Shown here piece after piece: positions 48,101-59,762 of a stretch of DNA of 64,000 bases; within the stretch, counting starts at the first letter, position 1, and every line of letters starts with the position of its first letter. The position numbers were made by a program, and so were the translations under genes. Below the pieces are notes generated by a model. That model worked only from the letters and a program-made list of their open reading frames with translations, did not search any database and was not told the DNA's origin. Source of the stretch: Zizania palustris (taxonomy: Eukaryota > Streptophyta > Magnoliopsida > Poales > Poaceae); NCBI GenBank assembly GCA_019279435.1, contig JAAALK010000086.1, positions 20,133,913 to 20,197,912 on the forward strand, given 5' to 3'.

Positions 48101-49463
48101 ATAAGCAGAAGATATAAAAAGCATCAGCTTAAGCATGTCTATATGGTTTGAAGTCAGCTAACCTCAATACAATAGATAGCAGCTTCTCGAACACTTTGAT
48201 TAGAATCATTCATCAATTGCAAGACCTGTGAAGCCAAAAAATCTTAGCATGTCTATGTATTGAAGGAAATAGAGTAGGATGCTATGCACAGGAGAAAATA
48301 CCAATGAAGCATAGACTTACAGGTGAAAGAAGAACTCGTTGCAAGGTGAGCTCGGTAGAAGCAAAAAGACCAACTGCAGTTGCCACTGTACGTACAAACT
48401 CCTCCCGAACCCTCCAACTCTTGTGAGACCAAGCATAACTTCCAGCTCTTTCAACTATGATTGTTGGTGAAGAAACCTGAGACACAGATAGAATAAAAGA
48501 ATAATACAAACATGTTAGGCTTGAGAATTGATACCTTGGAAGTCATTAGAATAATGTACACAAGCAAAAGTAATCTAAAAATGATAGGCTAGCATTGTAT
48601 CAATCAACATTGACAAATCAAAGAGGAAAGCTATCGTCTATTTACATTGTAACATCGAAAATTGCAACATCAACACAGAGCAAAACGAAATTTTTTGCAT
48701 GCGAGGCAGTCAGCCAGCAATGTATTTGATTGTTAAGTGACCTAAGTCATCTGGTCTGAAAAAGTCCAGCCAACATACGCATGGAAGCAGTTCAAAGTTC
48801 AATTAAACCCCACATTTTAACATCAGTCTAGAAGAAACACCAAACTTCACTAAAAAGGAACTCCCTGAATATGAAATTTAGTTTAATGGTCGATTTGGTA
48901 TTTCGGCTATCAAACCAGGATGACGGGACCGAAAATTTCAGCTTTCTCGCTTCAGTTAAGCTATTCAACTAATTGTCTCCAATGACCGAATCGAACTACC
49001 CAAAGCAAGCCCACGAATGTCAATTTTGCAACTTCTCTAACGCTAAATCGTATTTGCAACTCCATCCAGTTTCCAAATAGAATAGACATAACCTGATAGC
49101 CAATGAGAACAAATAACTGGAACGGACCTCCATGAGGGTGATGAGGAGCTGCCGGGCAGCCTCGCGGACGGGCTGCTTGCCGTCTCCGAGACGCTCTACG
49201 GCGGCGGGGACGAGGGCATTCAGGTGGATCTTAAAGTGGTCGCCGGCGACGACGGCGGCGGCGGAGAGCGCCTGCAGCCCGCCCTGCGCGACGCGGAAGT
49301 TAGCGTCCCGCGTCAGATCCATGCAGGTGTCCACCAGCGCCGTGACCTCCGCCGCCGTCAGGCCACGACGCGCCGCCGCGTCCAGCGCCTCCTGCAGCCG
49401 CTCCACCCCTGCCAGGCGCTCCTTCGTGTCCTTGGCGCGCGCCCCCTCCAGCGCCGCCTCCAT
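39130..49463 (-). CDS. CLASP: CLASP, CLIP-associated microtubule-binding protein
   Basis: 21 exons: 49463-49128, 48476-48321, 48225-48163, 48052-47984, 47680-47515, 46101-45940, 45312-45215, 45055-44981, 44908-44840, 44760-44675, 44572-44455, 43923-43825, 43726-43372, 43255-41457, 41334-41236, 40700-40596, 40509-40438, 40367-40299, 40207-40139, 39503-39402, 39288-39130. All introns are GT-AG and phases agree, giving 1441 residues, the length of Arabidopsis CLASP. TOG/HEAT-repeat domains lie at about residues 1-230 and 265-500, then a Ser-rich basic linker, another TOG in exon 14 (about 840-1080), and a C-terminal HEAT region (about 1200-1441) ending SQARSGAPID. CLASP binds cortical microtubule plus ends and stabilises them, guiding cell expansion and division. 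Introns hold SSRs and a solo LTR, but the coding frame is intact. It appears single-copy here. Confidence 0.96.
40112..40132. repeat. TA microsatellite
   Basis: About ten TA units, just downstream of CLASP exon 19 on the minus strand, within the following intron. Confidence 0.85.
40982..41100. repeat. CA/CG/TA alternating repeat in a CLASP intron
   Basis: Alternating purine-pyrimidine DNA: ACACAC runs, then GCGCACGCGCGCGCAC, more ACAC, then ATATATAT. It lies in the intron between exons 15 and 16. Such DNA can adopt Z-form and is length-variable. Confidence 0.9.
44655..44672. repeat. AC microsatellite
   Basis: A short ACACAC run next to the donor site of CLASP exon 10. Confidence 0.8.
46606..47095 (+). 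mobile_element. Solo LTR or TRIM-like element in a CLASP intron
   Basis: It starts TGTTATGGAC and ends CGGACATAACA, with a 7-bp inverted end repeat. AAAC lies on both sides (46602-46605 and 47096-47099). At 490 bp it holds a TATATATATTG box and an AATAAAG signal in plus orientation and no coding region. It sits within the intron between exons 5 and 6. The size and ends suit a Copia-type solo LTR. Confidence 0.7.
47196..47300 (+). mobile_element. 3' end of a SINE/RTE-type retroposon
   Basis: CCTACCCCAACTTGCTTGGG and then AAAGGCTTTG lead into a GTTGTTGTTG tail interrupted by GTGGCTTT. Grass Au-type SINEs and RTE LINEs share such an end, recalled from memory. The 5' part is missing or unrecognised. 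Confidence 0.5.
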
Positions 49464-49705
49464 TTCCGCCCGCAGCCTCCCGCGTCTCCCCTACAGAGCT
49501 CACAACGCTAGGGTTTCGATGTCGGAGAAGGCGGGCGGGCGCGCGCGGCGAGGCGAGGGGGAAATGGCCGGATCTGAGGAGGGTGAGGTAGTGTGAGCGC
49601 AGAGACACGAATGCCAGGGTGGTTAGGCTTTAGGTGGTTTTGTACATTTGCACCCCTGGTTTTTCATAACCTTTCACTTTTAGGGCCTCTGAGTGTTAAA
49701 GAAAT
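49464..49705. other. CLASP 5' flank
   Basis: GC-rich DNA upstream of the CLASP ATG, probably 5' UTR and core promoter. No clear TATA box was seen. Confidence 0.45.
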
Positions 49706-50056
49706 AGGGGATGTTTGGCTCTCTAAACTTAAATTTAATCACGGTCGAATCGGATGCTTGATACTAATTAGTAGAATTAAATATTAGTTAATTATAAAAT
49801 TAATTACAGAACTTTTAGGCTAATTTACGATACGAATTTATTAAGCATAGTTAATCCATCATTAGCACATTCTTATTGTAGTATCGTATTATCAAATCAT
49901 AAACTAATTAGGTTTAATAGAGCCGTCTCGCGAATTAGCCTATGAATTCTGCAATTATTTTCTAATTAGCTTACGTTTTGTCCTTCTTATTAGCATTCAA
50001 ACATCTGATGTGACAGGGACTAAACTTTAGCCAAGGGGGCAAAACGGGGCCTTAAC
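49706..50056. mobile_element. MITE with GTTTGGC ends
   Basis: The left part GGGGATGTTTGGCTCTCTAA and the right part GACTAAACTTTAGCCAAGG...CGGGGCC form a diverged inverted repeat. The interior (TTCTGCAATTATTTTCTAATTAG and nearby bases) is shared with 55650-56001. Ends are approximate. Confidence 0.55.
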
Positions 50057-52001
50057 ATGTGTTTAAGATACGTTTTGTTTCGGTTTGAGATGTTATAATT
50101 CGGCTTATAGAAAAAACTAGATTATACTAACTTACTTATTGGGTTGTTATAATATACCATATGGATTATAATAATTTACACGTTTATTTAAACTTATGAA
50201 AATAATATGAATTATTATATCCTAACCTCAAACAAACGAGCCGTAGGAACTTTCTAACCATAGTTCTCTACTAATCTTTTCGTCCTATAATATCAAGATT
50301 TAGAATTTGGTTTAATATTTTATAATATAATGAATCTGTACAGGGAGACCGTAAGTTAGAATTACTTTTAAACTAGATCAATAATAATGGCAAATGATGC
50401 TAATCGCAGACATTTCAGTGGAACCAGCTGCGAATTTAACTCGAATACCACTGAATTTTGTCACAATTTAAGCAGTAGATATATTTCGAGTTTCTTGCCC
50501 TCGATCTGAACTCTTTCTTCTTGTGCTACGGCTATAATGCTTAGCCCGTCGATCCGTATCAGATAAGACTATTGCTACAGTCCGAACTCGTCGTTCTTAG
50601 CAGCTAGCTGCACCCAAAAAATGACAGAACGTCGCGATCAACAGGGCCAAATCATCCTTACCGTGATGATGGTGCCTCTCGTTTGCCTCTCCGGTTTTGG
50701 CTCGTCATCGTCGATGCAAAGCACCGATCACCTAACACGAATGCATATCCCCAAAACCAAAAGTAAAGTCGAATTCTACGGGAGCAGGAAGAACTAAGAA
50801 GCATCACTGACTGAGCCACGCACGTCCACAAATTCAGACATTTCAGCAGCCGGTTGTACGCCTATCAGCAGCAGCGAGTCGCCTACCGCAGTACTGACAG
50901 GCACCAACTACGTACGGCGACGTTACGCCTGAACTAGTCATGAATTCATTTCGACGTACGCAAACCTTACGAGTTCCAAGCAGATACATGTATGTATCCA
51001 GCTCAGCTCAGCTCAGCTCAGCTCAGCTCAGCTCAGACTGCTGTGTTGCACTGCTGCGAGTGAGCAGTCTCAGTCCATCCCATGGAGCTGCTGAAATATC
51101 CAAGAATTCAGTTACGATGCTACCTCGTCCATCAGCTGCTGAAAGGCATAGCTTACCGGTGCTGCTTGGTTAGCTTTGTAATTGTAAGGCCTGTAAATTA
51201 ACAATGATTGTGAATTGAAGCCTTGGAGGAGTGAAAGGAGCTGGCCATCATTTGTAGCAGCTCGCTTTTGCTAAGGGTGGGGCTCTCTGCTCTCATGCTG
51301 TCTCATGAGACCATGATCCTGATCCATCCGATCTACACTAGATATATATCAACTTTTTTTTACTACCAGTTGCTGCTTGCTTTTACTCTCCCCCACGATG
51401 TCACAGTCTGGACTAGCCTGGACTCCCTGGAGAGGCACACATGCTGGCCATCGGCGTCGCTGGACGGCTGGAGCAGGCAGCAGCACTGCAGGCTGCAGCT
51501 CTGGGCTATGGCCACAGCTGCTGAGCTGCAGCTCTTTTCCTCTGCTGTCTCGCGAGGAAAAAGCTGAGAGGAAAGAGACGACACGATATGTTTGCAAAAG
51601 GCTCAACCGGGAGTAGAGATGTGTGGATGCAGTAGTCGACGGCAATTGCGTCGTTTTTTTCCACAAAGTTTCTATGAAATCGGCAGGCTAATGTCCGATT
51701 CTCGCACGGTCTTTTTTTCCATTCAGGCGTGGTCTCCAATCATTTATTACCTCATCACAGATCCACAGTGGTCGAGAGGTTAAGGTCTTAAGGACACGTT
51801 GATAGCCACTATTTACTAACAAAAGTTATCATGCTTATTTAAGGTGATATTATCAAGTTTTTTTGCTACATTTTAACAAGTCTAAGAAATTTTATCACAC
51901 TTTTTTAAATCATTAATATATAAAACCAAAAAAAATCTTGTCATAGTTAATAACAACAACCAAACCAAACAGCTACTAATATAATCAAACTTGTATAGTA
52001 A
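50057..52001. other. Intergenic DNA, no gene recognised
   Basis: It contains a (CAGCT)n microsatellite (about 51000-51037) and several short open frames between 50940 and 51780 with no domain. The stretch 51759-51790 resembles part of a tRNA D-arm but lacks a B box. Confidence 0.4.
51000..51037. repeat. CAGCT pentanucleotide microsatellite
   Basis: About seven tandem CAGCT/AGCTC units. Open frames across it are repeat artefacts. Confidence 0.85.
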
Positions 52002-52289
52002 GGCCCCGTTTGGTTCCACCTTGCTAAATTTTAGGGGCTAAAGTTTAGTCTCCTTTAGTCACATGTGACTAAAAGAGACTAAACTTTAATCCTTTAGTCA
52101 CTATGAGGTTGCTAAAAGGTAAGAGTACTAATGACAAGGAATACCCCTCATTAATGCCTCTCGGGATTGGACAAAAGGTATTTGCAGTTATTTATTAGGG
52201 GCAGTTTGGTCTTTATTCAACTCATTTAACAACTTTTAGTCACTAGAACCAAACAGCTAGTGACTAAAATTTAGTAAAATGGAGACTAA

Positions 52290-52580
52290 GGGGGTGTTTG
52301 GTTCCACCTTGCTAAACTTTAGGGACTAAAGTTTAGTCCCTTTTAGTCCCTAAATTGCCAAACAAGAGGACTAAAGTGGGACTAAACTTTAGTGACTAAA
52401 GTTTAGCCTTTAGTCCCAAAGAACTTGCTAAAGGGGACTAAAAGTACTACTTACCTCTCATCCCTCACTCTCTTTTAGTACTTTAGTCCTTAGAACCAAA
52501 CACCAAGGGACTAAAGTTTAGTCCTATAAAAAAGAGGAGACTAAAGTTTAGTTTAGTCACTAAAGGAACCAAACAGGCCC
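52290..52580. mobile_element. MITE M2 inserted in M1
   Basis: It starts GGGGGTGTTTGGTTCC and ends GGAACCAAACAGGCCC, with TAA before (52287-52289) and after (52581-52583). Confidence 0.8.
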
Positions 52581-52583
52581 TAA

Positions 52584-52872
52584 GAGGGTGTTTGGTTTGT
52601 GGTTGCTAAAGTTTAGGGACTAAATTTTAGTCTTTTTTAGTCCCTAAATTGCCAAACATGGGGACTAAAAGGGACTAAACTTTAGTCCCTAAACTTTAGC
52701 CCTTTAGTCCCAAAACCTTGCTAAAAGGGACTAAAAGTACTACTTACCTCACATCCATCACTCTACTTTAGTCCTTTAGTCCTTAGAACCAAACATGAAA
52801 GGACTAAAGTTTAGTCCTATAAAAAAGAAGTAGCTAAATTTAGTTTAGTCTCTGAAGGAACCAAACAGATCC
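52584..52872. mobile_element. MITE M3 adjoining M2
   Basis: It starts GAGGGTGTTTGGTTTG and ends GGAACCAAACAGATCC, with TAA before (shared with M2) and after (52873-52875). Its interior is close to M2, rich in GGACTAAAGTTTAGTCC. Confidence 0.8.
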
Positions 52873-52911
52873 TAAAGTTCAGTTTAACCCCTACAAGAAC
52901 CAAAACGCTTA

Positions 52912-53450
52912 AGTATACAAAAATACAAAATGTCCTCTATGCCATCACACTTTGACTCCTCGAAGTGCGGCTCCAGCTGAAAGCCTGGATTTGAAGAGCA
53001 GTCAACGGCATAGGCCAATCATAAGAAGTTGATTGCTCTGCACGATATCTAACATTTTTTACGGCCAAAAATGGATCGGGATGACTGGAGAAAGCCGGTG
53101 TAATACTCTGTTTTTTTAATGACACAATCGTTTTATTCAATTTTTAAAAAAGTATTATTTATTACTTATTATTTATTTTATTAATGAAGGTATTTAAAAC
53201 ATAACTTGTATTTGTATATTTGCATTAGGATTTTAAATAAGACGAATAATTAAATACCGGTAAAAATCAATGGTATCGTTAAAATATAAAAGGAGGAAAT
53301 ACCTCCGTAGAAAACTGAAATGAACCATGGTGAGCTCTGGAACGTGATTTTTTATTTTTATGATCTTTTATCTTAATTTATATAATTATTTTTTGCTTTG
53401 ACTTGTCAACCAGGTGAAGGGCAATAAAGATGTAAATAGACTCGTTATGA
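52912..53450. other. AT-rich spacer
   Basis: No gene or repeat boundary could be supported here. Confidence 0.4.
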
Positions 53451-53690
53451 GTTTTTTTTCAAACACTACCCTCACCGATATAGATGGCCAAATGGACTGC
53501 CTAGCTCAAGCACGACGTGGCCCGATCAAAGTTTTTTTTCAAACACTACCCTCACCGGTATAGATGGCCAAATGGACCGCCCAGCTCAAGCACGACGTGG
53601 CCCGATCAAAGTTTTTTTTCAAACACTACCCTCACCGGTATAGATGGCCAAATGGACCGCCCAGCTCAAGTACGCCGTGGCCCGGTCAAA
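53451..53690. repeat. Three tandem copies of an 80-bp unit
   Basis: Units start at 53451, 53531 and 53611 with GTTTTTTTTCAAACACTACC and include TATAGATGGCCAAATGGAC and CACGACGTGGCCCG. Copies differ by only a few bases, so the triplication is recent. Confidence 0.92.
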
Positions 53691-54416
53691 TTCGTGCTCG
53701 GGCCGGCACGGCTCAACTGCACAATCGAATCGTACCGTGCCAGCCCATGGGTCGAGTGCTCAGCCCAGGCATGACCCAAATGTTCCTATATCCGTGTTGG
53801 GCGAAAGCACGATGGCCCAGATTGATCGTGCCAGCCCACAATACACTGTGCAAAAATGGTGTGAAAATTGCTCCCCGTGGGAGTCGAACCGACCACCTAC
53901 GATTTGCATTGGACTGATAATAACCACTAAGCTACAACACATTTGTGATTCTATTTTGATTGGAGTCTTTGATATTTGGGCTGGCTTGGTAAATGCACAT
54001 GCTGCTATAGTTTAGTACCACCTCGCTTGTTTAGAGGAGTGAGAGCCTAATGTTGGCTATAAAAATAAGGGGTAGGCACTCGGTTGAGCATGAAAAAATT
54101 ACAGTAGAAGATGGTACACATCTTCAAACTGTTTTAATCAACCATTTAAATTTTTATAGATACTCTGGTGGAATGAGAGCCTATAAATTCTTATATCTAA
54201 ATAAGATTTATTCTACTATCCGGCCGACATCGTGCCTAGTCTAAAAATCGGGCCGTGTCATGCTAGCCCATGGGCTTGCCCCTCAGCCCAAGCACGGCCC
54301 GGTGCTTCGTATCGGGCTGGCCCGACCGAATGAAAGACGGGCTTGGGGCGGACCAAAATCCCAATGCCTTGTGCTGGTCCATATGATCCGGCCCATATGG
54401 CCATCTATACTAACCG
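53477..54416. mobile_element. Mutator-like non-autonomous element with GGCCC-rich ends
   Basis: The left end carries ATAGATGGCCAAATGG and the right end CCCATATGGCCATCTAT, inverted copies, with GGCCCG/CGGGC-rich DNA inside each end. This resembles a common grass repeat usually classed as Mutator-like. The left terminus is the part triplicated by the 80-bp repeat. No target duplication was found and no transposase is present. Confidence 0.45.
53880..53934 (-). ncRNA. tRNA-like pol III promoter remnant
   Basis: On the minus strand an A box TAGCTTAGTGG (53934-53924) and a perfect B box GGTTCGACTCC (53890-53880) are 33 nt apart, the spacing of a tRNA gene. Acceptor-stem halves do not pair, so it is not a functional tRNA; it is a tRNA-derived repeat or pseudogene. 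Confidence 0.55.
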
Positions 54417-55649
54417 GTTGCCAAAATATACCTCTGTAAATTGAGAAATAAACGAAATAAAAAATTCCTGAAACGCATCGAAATCACCGAATCACCAGGT
54501 TTTAATGGACAATACTGGGCCGGCCCATCACTATGCCGTACACGCCTAAGGCCCGAGCCCACTATCTCGTCTCGAGGGCCCAGAAGGCCCAAACGAGCCC
54601 AACCGCACAAGCTACTACACCTCGTCTCGAGGGGATTTTTTTTGAAACGATATATTTTCTAAAACAAATTTTATATCTGGTATATATTTTAAAAAATTAT
54701 AAAACTAACTTTCACATTTCAACTACTGATTTAGGGTTTTATACCTAGATCGACACTTCATTGACTAATCTAAGCTTAGGCTGACCGAATGATTCTAGCG
54801 CTACGTGGGCTTGGGCTGATGAAATGTTCATTGAGCGCTAGATCGGTGTTTCATCGGCCAACAGAGTGTTGGAACAGCCCGAGTGATGAAGTGCCGATAT
54901 CGCACTTCATAAGCCGATGGGAGATTAGTTTTGTATTTTTTAAAAAATGTATAATAGATTTAAAATTTATTTTAAAAATGTATCATTTCAAAAATAAAAT
55001 AAAATCCTTCGCTAGAACGGCACACGAGATGGGCCGTGGCCTGCGGCGCCGCTCGCCATCCGTCTGGGCCCTTAGCCCCCACGTGAAGATGCAAATAAAT
55101 TTAGTTTTTTCTATCGAGAAGAATGGAAATAGGCTAAAAACATTCATGGAATTTCCATGGCTTAAAGTAATCAATCAGACTATAACATAATCCTGCTTAT
55201 TAAATAAGTAGTAAGATGCTTGATTATAATTACTAGTGGTTGATTATAATTATTACTTAAGCTAACAATAATTTTTTCATTTAGTACGGTAATTCTTTTG
55301 GATCCGCTTGACGAGCAATTAGCTACTAAAAATTAGTCGATCCAGATAGAAACAATGTACCTAGTAGATGCCTAATTGATAGTCCATTATTTTATAAAAT
55401 TGGACTAATTTAAGCTGAGATCGAACTTTTGAATGTATCGTCATTGCCCCTAAATGTAGTGTAAGTACCGTAACAAGGATAAATAAATTGACTTTTAGTC
55501 ATCTATTAGCTCAAAGTATGCAAACAAGCACACGGGCTATTAGCCAGCTATCCATTAGTTTTTAGTTTATCTAAACGTACCCATATTTAAATAATAATTT
55601 TTAGTTTATAAACAACTTACAAAAAGCTTAGCCAGCTCAGTGGGCGGCG
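54417..55649. other. Intergenic DNA, no gene recognised
   Basis: Moderately AT-rich, with short frames lacking any domain. Confidence 0.4.
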
Positions 55650-56001
55650 AGATGTTATGTTGTTTGGTTTTTAGTCCAAAAGTTTATTCCCGTCATATCG
55701 GATGTTGAGATGCTATTTTAGTGTATTAAATATATACTATTTATAAAACTCATTCGTAATTGGTGGATTATTCACGAGACGAATCTAATAGACTTAATTA
55801 CGCCATGATTTGACAATGTGATGCTACAATAAACATTTGTTAATCATGAATTAATTAGGCTTAATAAATTCATCTCACGAATAATCCTCCGATTCTGCAA
55901 TTATTTTTATAATTAATTCACGTTTAAACTTTTAAATTGATATATGTCTAAACACACGATTTGATTCGGACTAAACTTTAGTTCATATAACAAACGGGGT
56001 C
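55650..56001. mobile_element. MITE related to the 49.7 kb copy
   Basis: GATGTTATGTTGTTTGG at the left and TATAACAAACGGGGTC at the right form a diverged inverted repeat. The interior shares TTCTGCAATTATTTTTATAA and neighbouring sequence with 49706-50056. Ends are approximate. Confidence 0.55.
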
Positions 56002-57380
56002 AGTAAAAATGCACAGTTAGCAAACACTTGTCAGAGTAAAAAACTATTGCAGAGCCGTTTAAATCAGCTGGTCCCGGAAACAGAAAACCCCAAGTGCAAT
56101 GCATCGGTGACATCGCCCACAGTGATACAGATGAAACGGCACATGCATGCGTGCGTACGTACGTGAGGCCGTTCCGAGATCTGGATCGAGATGAGCAGAG
56201 CATGCAACTGGCGGACTGCTCGAGCGTTCGAGCTAGCACTGATGAACTAACTGTTCATATATACATCTATCACGCTAGCTAGTACAGCACAGTGAGCACT
56301 TACACTGACGGAAGAGATCGATCGGAATCTTCGGAAGGCAGTGGATTGTTTTCACCGTACCTCTCCCAGCGCGCCATCTGCATCTGCATCTGCATCGACC
56401 GGCCGGCTCGCGTTTAATTGAATGCTTTGCTTGCTTGCCTTTACGGATGGTAGCTAGAATACTAGATCGCTCGACGACCGATGCTATTTACCCTGTCCGC
56501 CTCTGAAGTGATGGCTGTCTTCGTCGTCTTTAAGCTGCATGCTGCAACAGCGGAGCTAATTTACAGCCCTAGCTACTAGCTGCTGCTACTGCATCTGCAT
56601 GAATGATTTCGCTGGCTGCTCCAGAAACTGCCTAGCTGCAAGAGTGCAAGGTGTACGTGTCAGTTCGCAGCCTGGCTTTCACGTTCAGAGTTCAGACATT
56701 CGGTGGAAATACACAACCCTCGATCTGTCTCAAATCAGAGAACCCCAGAGTTTTCATGAGATTTAGCACGCACTGCACGCTGTGACTTTTACTTAGCTGC
56801 AAAAGCTCGCTCGCCTGCAACGACTGGATAAGAAAGAGATATATACGGCCGGGCGCCGGCCGGCCGAAGTGTACGTACGCACGTCTTCATATCATGCCAT
56901 GGACGGGACGGCAAATCGCAGATCGATCTTTATTACGCCTGGATCGAGATTATTTCATCTCGCCGCCGTGCGCTATAGCTTGATCAGTTGTTGCTTGAAT
57001 TGCTTGCTTTGCTTGGCTCAGCTGCCGGCCGTGGGGTGTGGTAGCTCGATCACATTGAAAATTTTCTACCCCCACCGCTTAATGAATTTCACATGGCGCC
57101 GGCCTGCTACGACAACGCGCATGCATGAATGCATGCATGCATGCTAGCTATACGTACTGGCGCAAGTACAATAAATGAAAGATGTACGCGTCTATACGGC
57201 AGCGCCGTACGTACACAGTACTGCAACACACATCGCCGTATTTACAACTGAGTACATATATGCGTATACTAGCTAGCTAGTATACACCTCTTTATTTCGC
57301 TACGGGTAATTAGTGTACACGTATGGCGAAGCGACTAGACGGTAACTCCGCAGACACACAAGTACACGCGTATCTTAACC
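56002..57380. other. Intergenic DNA, no gene recognised
   Basis: It contains many GCATGC and GTACGTAC stretches and a short TGCATC repeat (56380-56396). No protein or RNA gene is supported. Confidence 0.4.
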
Positions 57381-57623
57381 TTGCATTATGCAAACGAGAT
57401 CAGTCTGCTCTTTAGCGGGACGGACGCGCGAGGGGGGCTTCGCATAGGTGAAACCCACTTCGCAGGAGGCTTCGGAGAGAGTGAAGAGGGCTCCGCACTG
57501 TCCGATCAAGACGACTATGGAGCCCGACTACCCTCTGTAATCAGCCCTCCGACCGCAGATGAGCCGGTTCCGAATTATGACATGCCAAGTTTTTTTTCTG
57601 GTGGAAGTTGCTTGCTACTCTAG
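57381..57623 (+). other. Unassigned open frame, 80 codons
   Basis: Encodes MHYANEISLLFSGTDARGG... with an acidic middle. There is no known domain, and GC content is higher than around it. It might be a piece of a retroelement or gene; there is no evidence of expression. Confidence 0.2.
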
Positions 57624-59338
57624 CTAGCATGTTAACCTGCCAACAACCTCTCAGCTCGAAGGTCGCAGGTACGAGTAGTTACTGGTTAGGAGGACGAAAT
57701 TAAAATGCTACGGTGTATTCAAATCTACGGTGTGGAACCCATGAATGCATGCGTGGTGTTCTGAATTCTGACTTGTGAGAACTCACTTTAGCTGTACCAA
57801 CAAAGCAGAACGACAAAGTAAATCCTCCGATCCATCGTACGTGTGTAAGCTCTTTCATGTACAACTTTTAGCTCTTAGGAGTTAAGCAATATGATACGTT
57901 GATTATTTAATAAAAATAAATATTAATGTGATATGGTATATCTAGTGGCTATTGTAGAATAAATGCTTCACGCAACTACTTTCCTTTTTCTAATTGTTCA
58001 TTTTTTAAACTAAGTAACAAAATAATAAATAAATTATACTATGTAATTGACGAGTTTGAGTGTGAGCGTCCATTTGTTAAATCACAGCTCTTCATTCACA
58101 TCTAATAAATCATAATCATTAGTACCCGAAACCCGATACCCGGTGGGGAAAAATTCTATTAGGGGCTAAAAATGAGAGAAATATAGCACCCGCGGGGATG
58201 AAATTGGGCTAAAACTAGTCTCCATTGGGTAAGCGGGGATGGGACGTTCCCCATTCCCATGTTCCCGTTTCCCAGTGGGTTATTTTTTCTTGCTAGACCG
58301 CCATAGCAACCTAGGTACAACCCAAACGCACATGCTAGCCCAACACATATCACAACCAAGCGCATAGGCCTAACCCAGCACTGCATCACTCATGCGCATA
58401 GGCCCGATCCAACATGGCAACACTCTTGCCATCTTGCTAACCCTAGCCTTTTATCCATTTCTCACAGCGGTGTTGTCAAGTTCGTGGTCTCAGGCATGGG
58501 GACTCGTCGGGTTCCCCATACCCGCGTGGAGACGGGGATGGGAAAAATTCCACACCCATGTGCGGGGATGGGGATAGGGACAGTTATTTTTGTGTGTAAC
58601 GGGGATGGGGATGGAGTGATGAAACTCGATGGGGGCAGGCCTCTTGCCAACCCTAATTGGATCTTTCTTTTTTCCCTCTTAGTCTGTCTCAATCCATTAT
58701 GACCTTCACTATTCTTTTTGTTGCTGACCCCCACCTATTTTATATAGAAGGTAATATTTGATTTTATATGACAATTATTAATATATAAAAATCATAGATG
58801 TATAGAAGCTAATCTATTTTATATGAAAATTATTCATATACAAAAATTATTTGTATACTCTGTTTTTATGGAAATAATTAATATATACAGTAAAATTTGC
58901 CTCGCGGAATTGCACTGATCAGTAGCAAATAAAATTGAAGCATCGTTTATTTATCATCCGAAATTAAACGAGGAAGGCCTTAATTAATCATTAGTCTACT
59001 ACTGCTCCTACGAACTTTCTTTGAATGGGCATTAAGTCATGAACTAATAACTTTATTAGTTTAAGTTACAGGATTTCTCTCATTATTGGATTCCCGTTCC
59101 CGATCAAGCGGTACGTACGTACTCCGGCCATGTGGCCACACTGCCCTGTTTCCAGGAACAGCATAAGACCGCACATTAATCTCGAGACGAACTATCGATG
59201 AGTCAAATCAACTAACCCAGATGCATGTCATTTAATTTCCATCTAAAAAAACGTCGTCACTCTCACAGTCTCACTCATAATTGCAGACACACCAACAAAA
59301 TTAAGGTAGACATGCATGTAATAGTGTAGTGACCATGA
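57624..59338. other. Intergenic DNA with a GGGGATGGG-rich repeat
   Basis: Between about 58130 and 58630 the motif GGGGATGG or its complement recurs in both orientations (for example 58234-58265 and 58560-58616). Grass repeats of this type are common, but I cannot define ends. The rest is featureless. Confidence 0.4.
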
Positions 59339-59622
59339 GAGCAAGTATAATAAGCTTATGTAAACAGGCTACAATACTTGCCACATCGGATTAGTAGTGA
59401 GGTGGAGGAGAGAAGGAAGGAGATAATAAAAGCGGGCTACTAGTTAACAGCCCACTCATACACATGTTCCAATGAACATTGTGAGATGGTGTAGTATGTA
59501 CACATTAAATACATGATACATATAGCCAACTAACTATTATATAAGTTGGCTATTAAATTAGCTACATATGACATGACACAAATATAAAGTCAACAGCTAG
59601 CTATATATTATTAAACTTGTTC
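59339..59622. mobile_element. MITE with GAGCAAGTATAATA ends
   Basis: It starts GAGCAAGTATAATA and ends TATTAAACTTGTTC, a 14-bp inverted repeat with two mismatches. At about 284 bp it is non-coding. The target duplication is not clear, so the superfamily is open. Confidence 0.6.
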
Positions 59623-59762
59623 TGATGAGCAGGCCGCAGCAAGTTCAATGAGAGACAAGCTAAACACGCAGCTGATCGAGTTCAATTGAGTAACTGGCGC
59701 TGGCACGCACCCCGTGCATGCACCATTCTGGTGGTAGGTGACAGTAGAGTTTCCTTTCGTTT

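Larger units (their letters stand above)
52002..52908. mobile_element. MITE M1, split by two related MITEs
   Basis: The left part (52002-52289) starts GGCCCCGTTTGGTTCC and breaks off at GGAGACTAA. The right part (about 52873-52908) resumes at TAAAGTTCAGTTTAACCC and ends ACAAGAACCAAAACGC. Joined, the ends match the layout of the inserted copies, whose own right ends run GGAGACTAAAGTTTAGTTTA. The outer duplication is diverged (TAA against TTA). Confidence 0.65.

Noticed and set aside
51759..51795. tRNA-like GTGGTCGAGAGGTTAAGG segment
   Set aside because: No B box at tRNA spacing and no clover-leaf pairing.
51999..52911. Perfect TAA target duplication around M1
   Set aside because: The right flank reads TTA, so the duplication is not exact. 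M1's ends rest on homology to M2 and M3 instead.
56290..56325. Resemblance to miR156 pieces (GTGAGCAC, TGACGGAAGAGA)
   Set aside because: The pieces are in the wrong order and no hairpin is evident.
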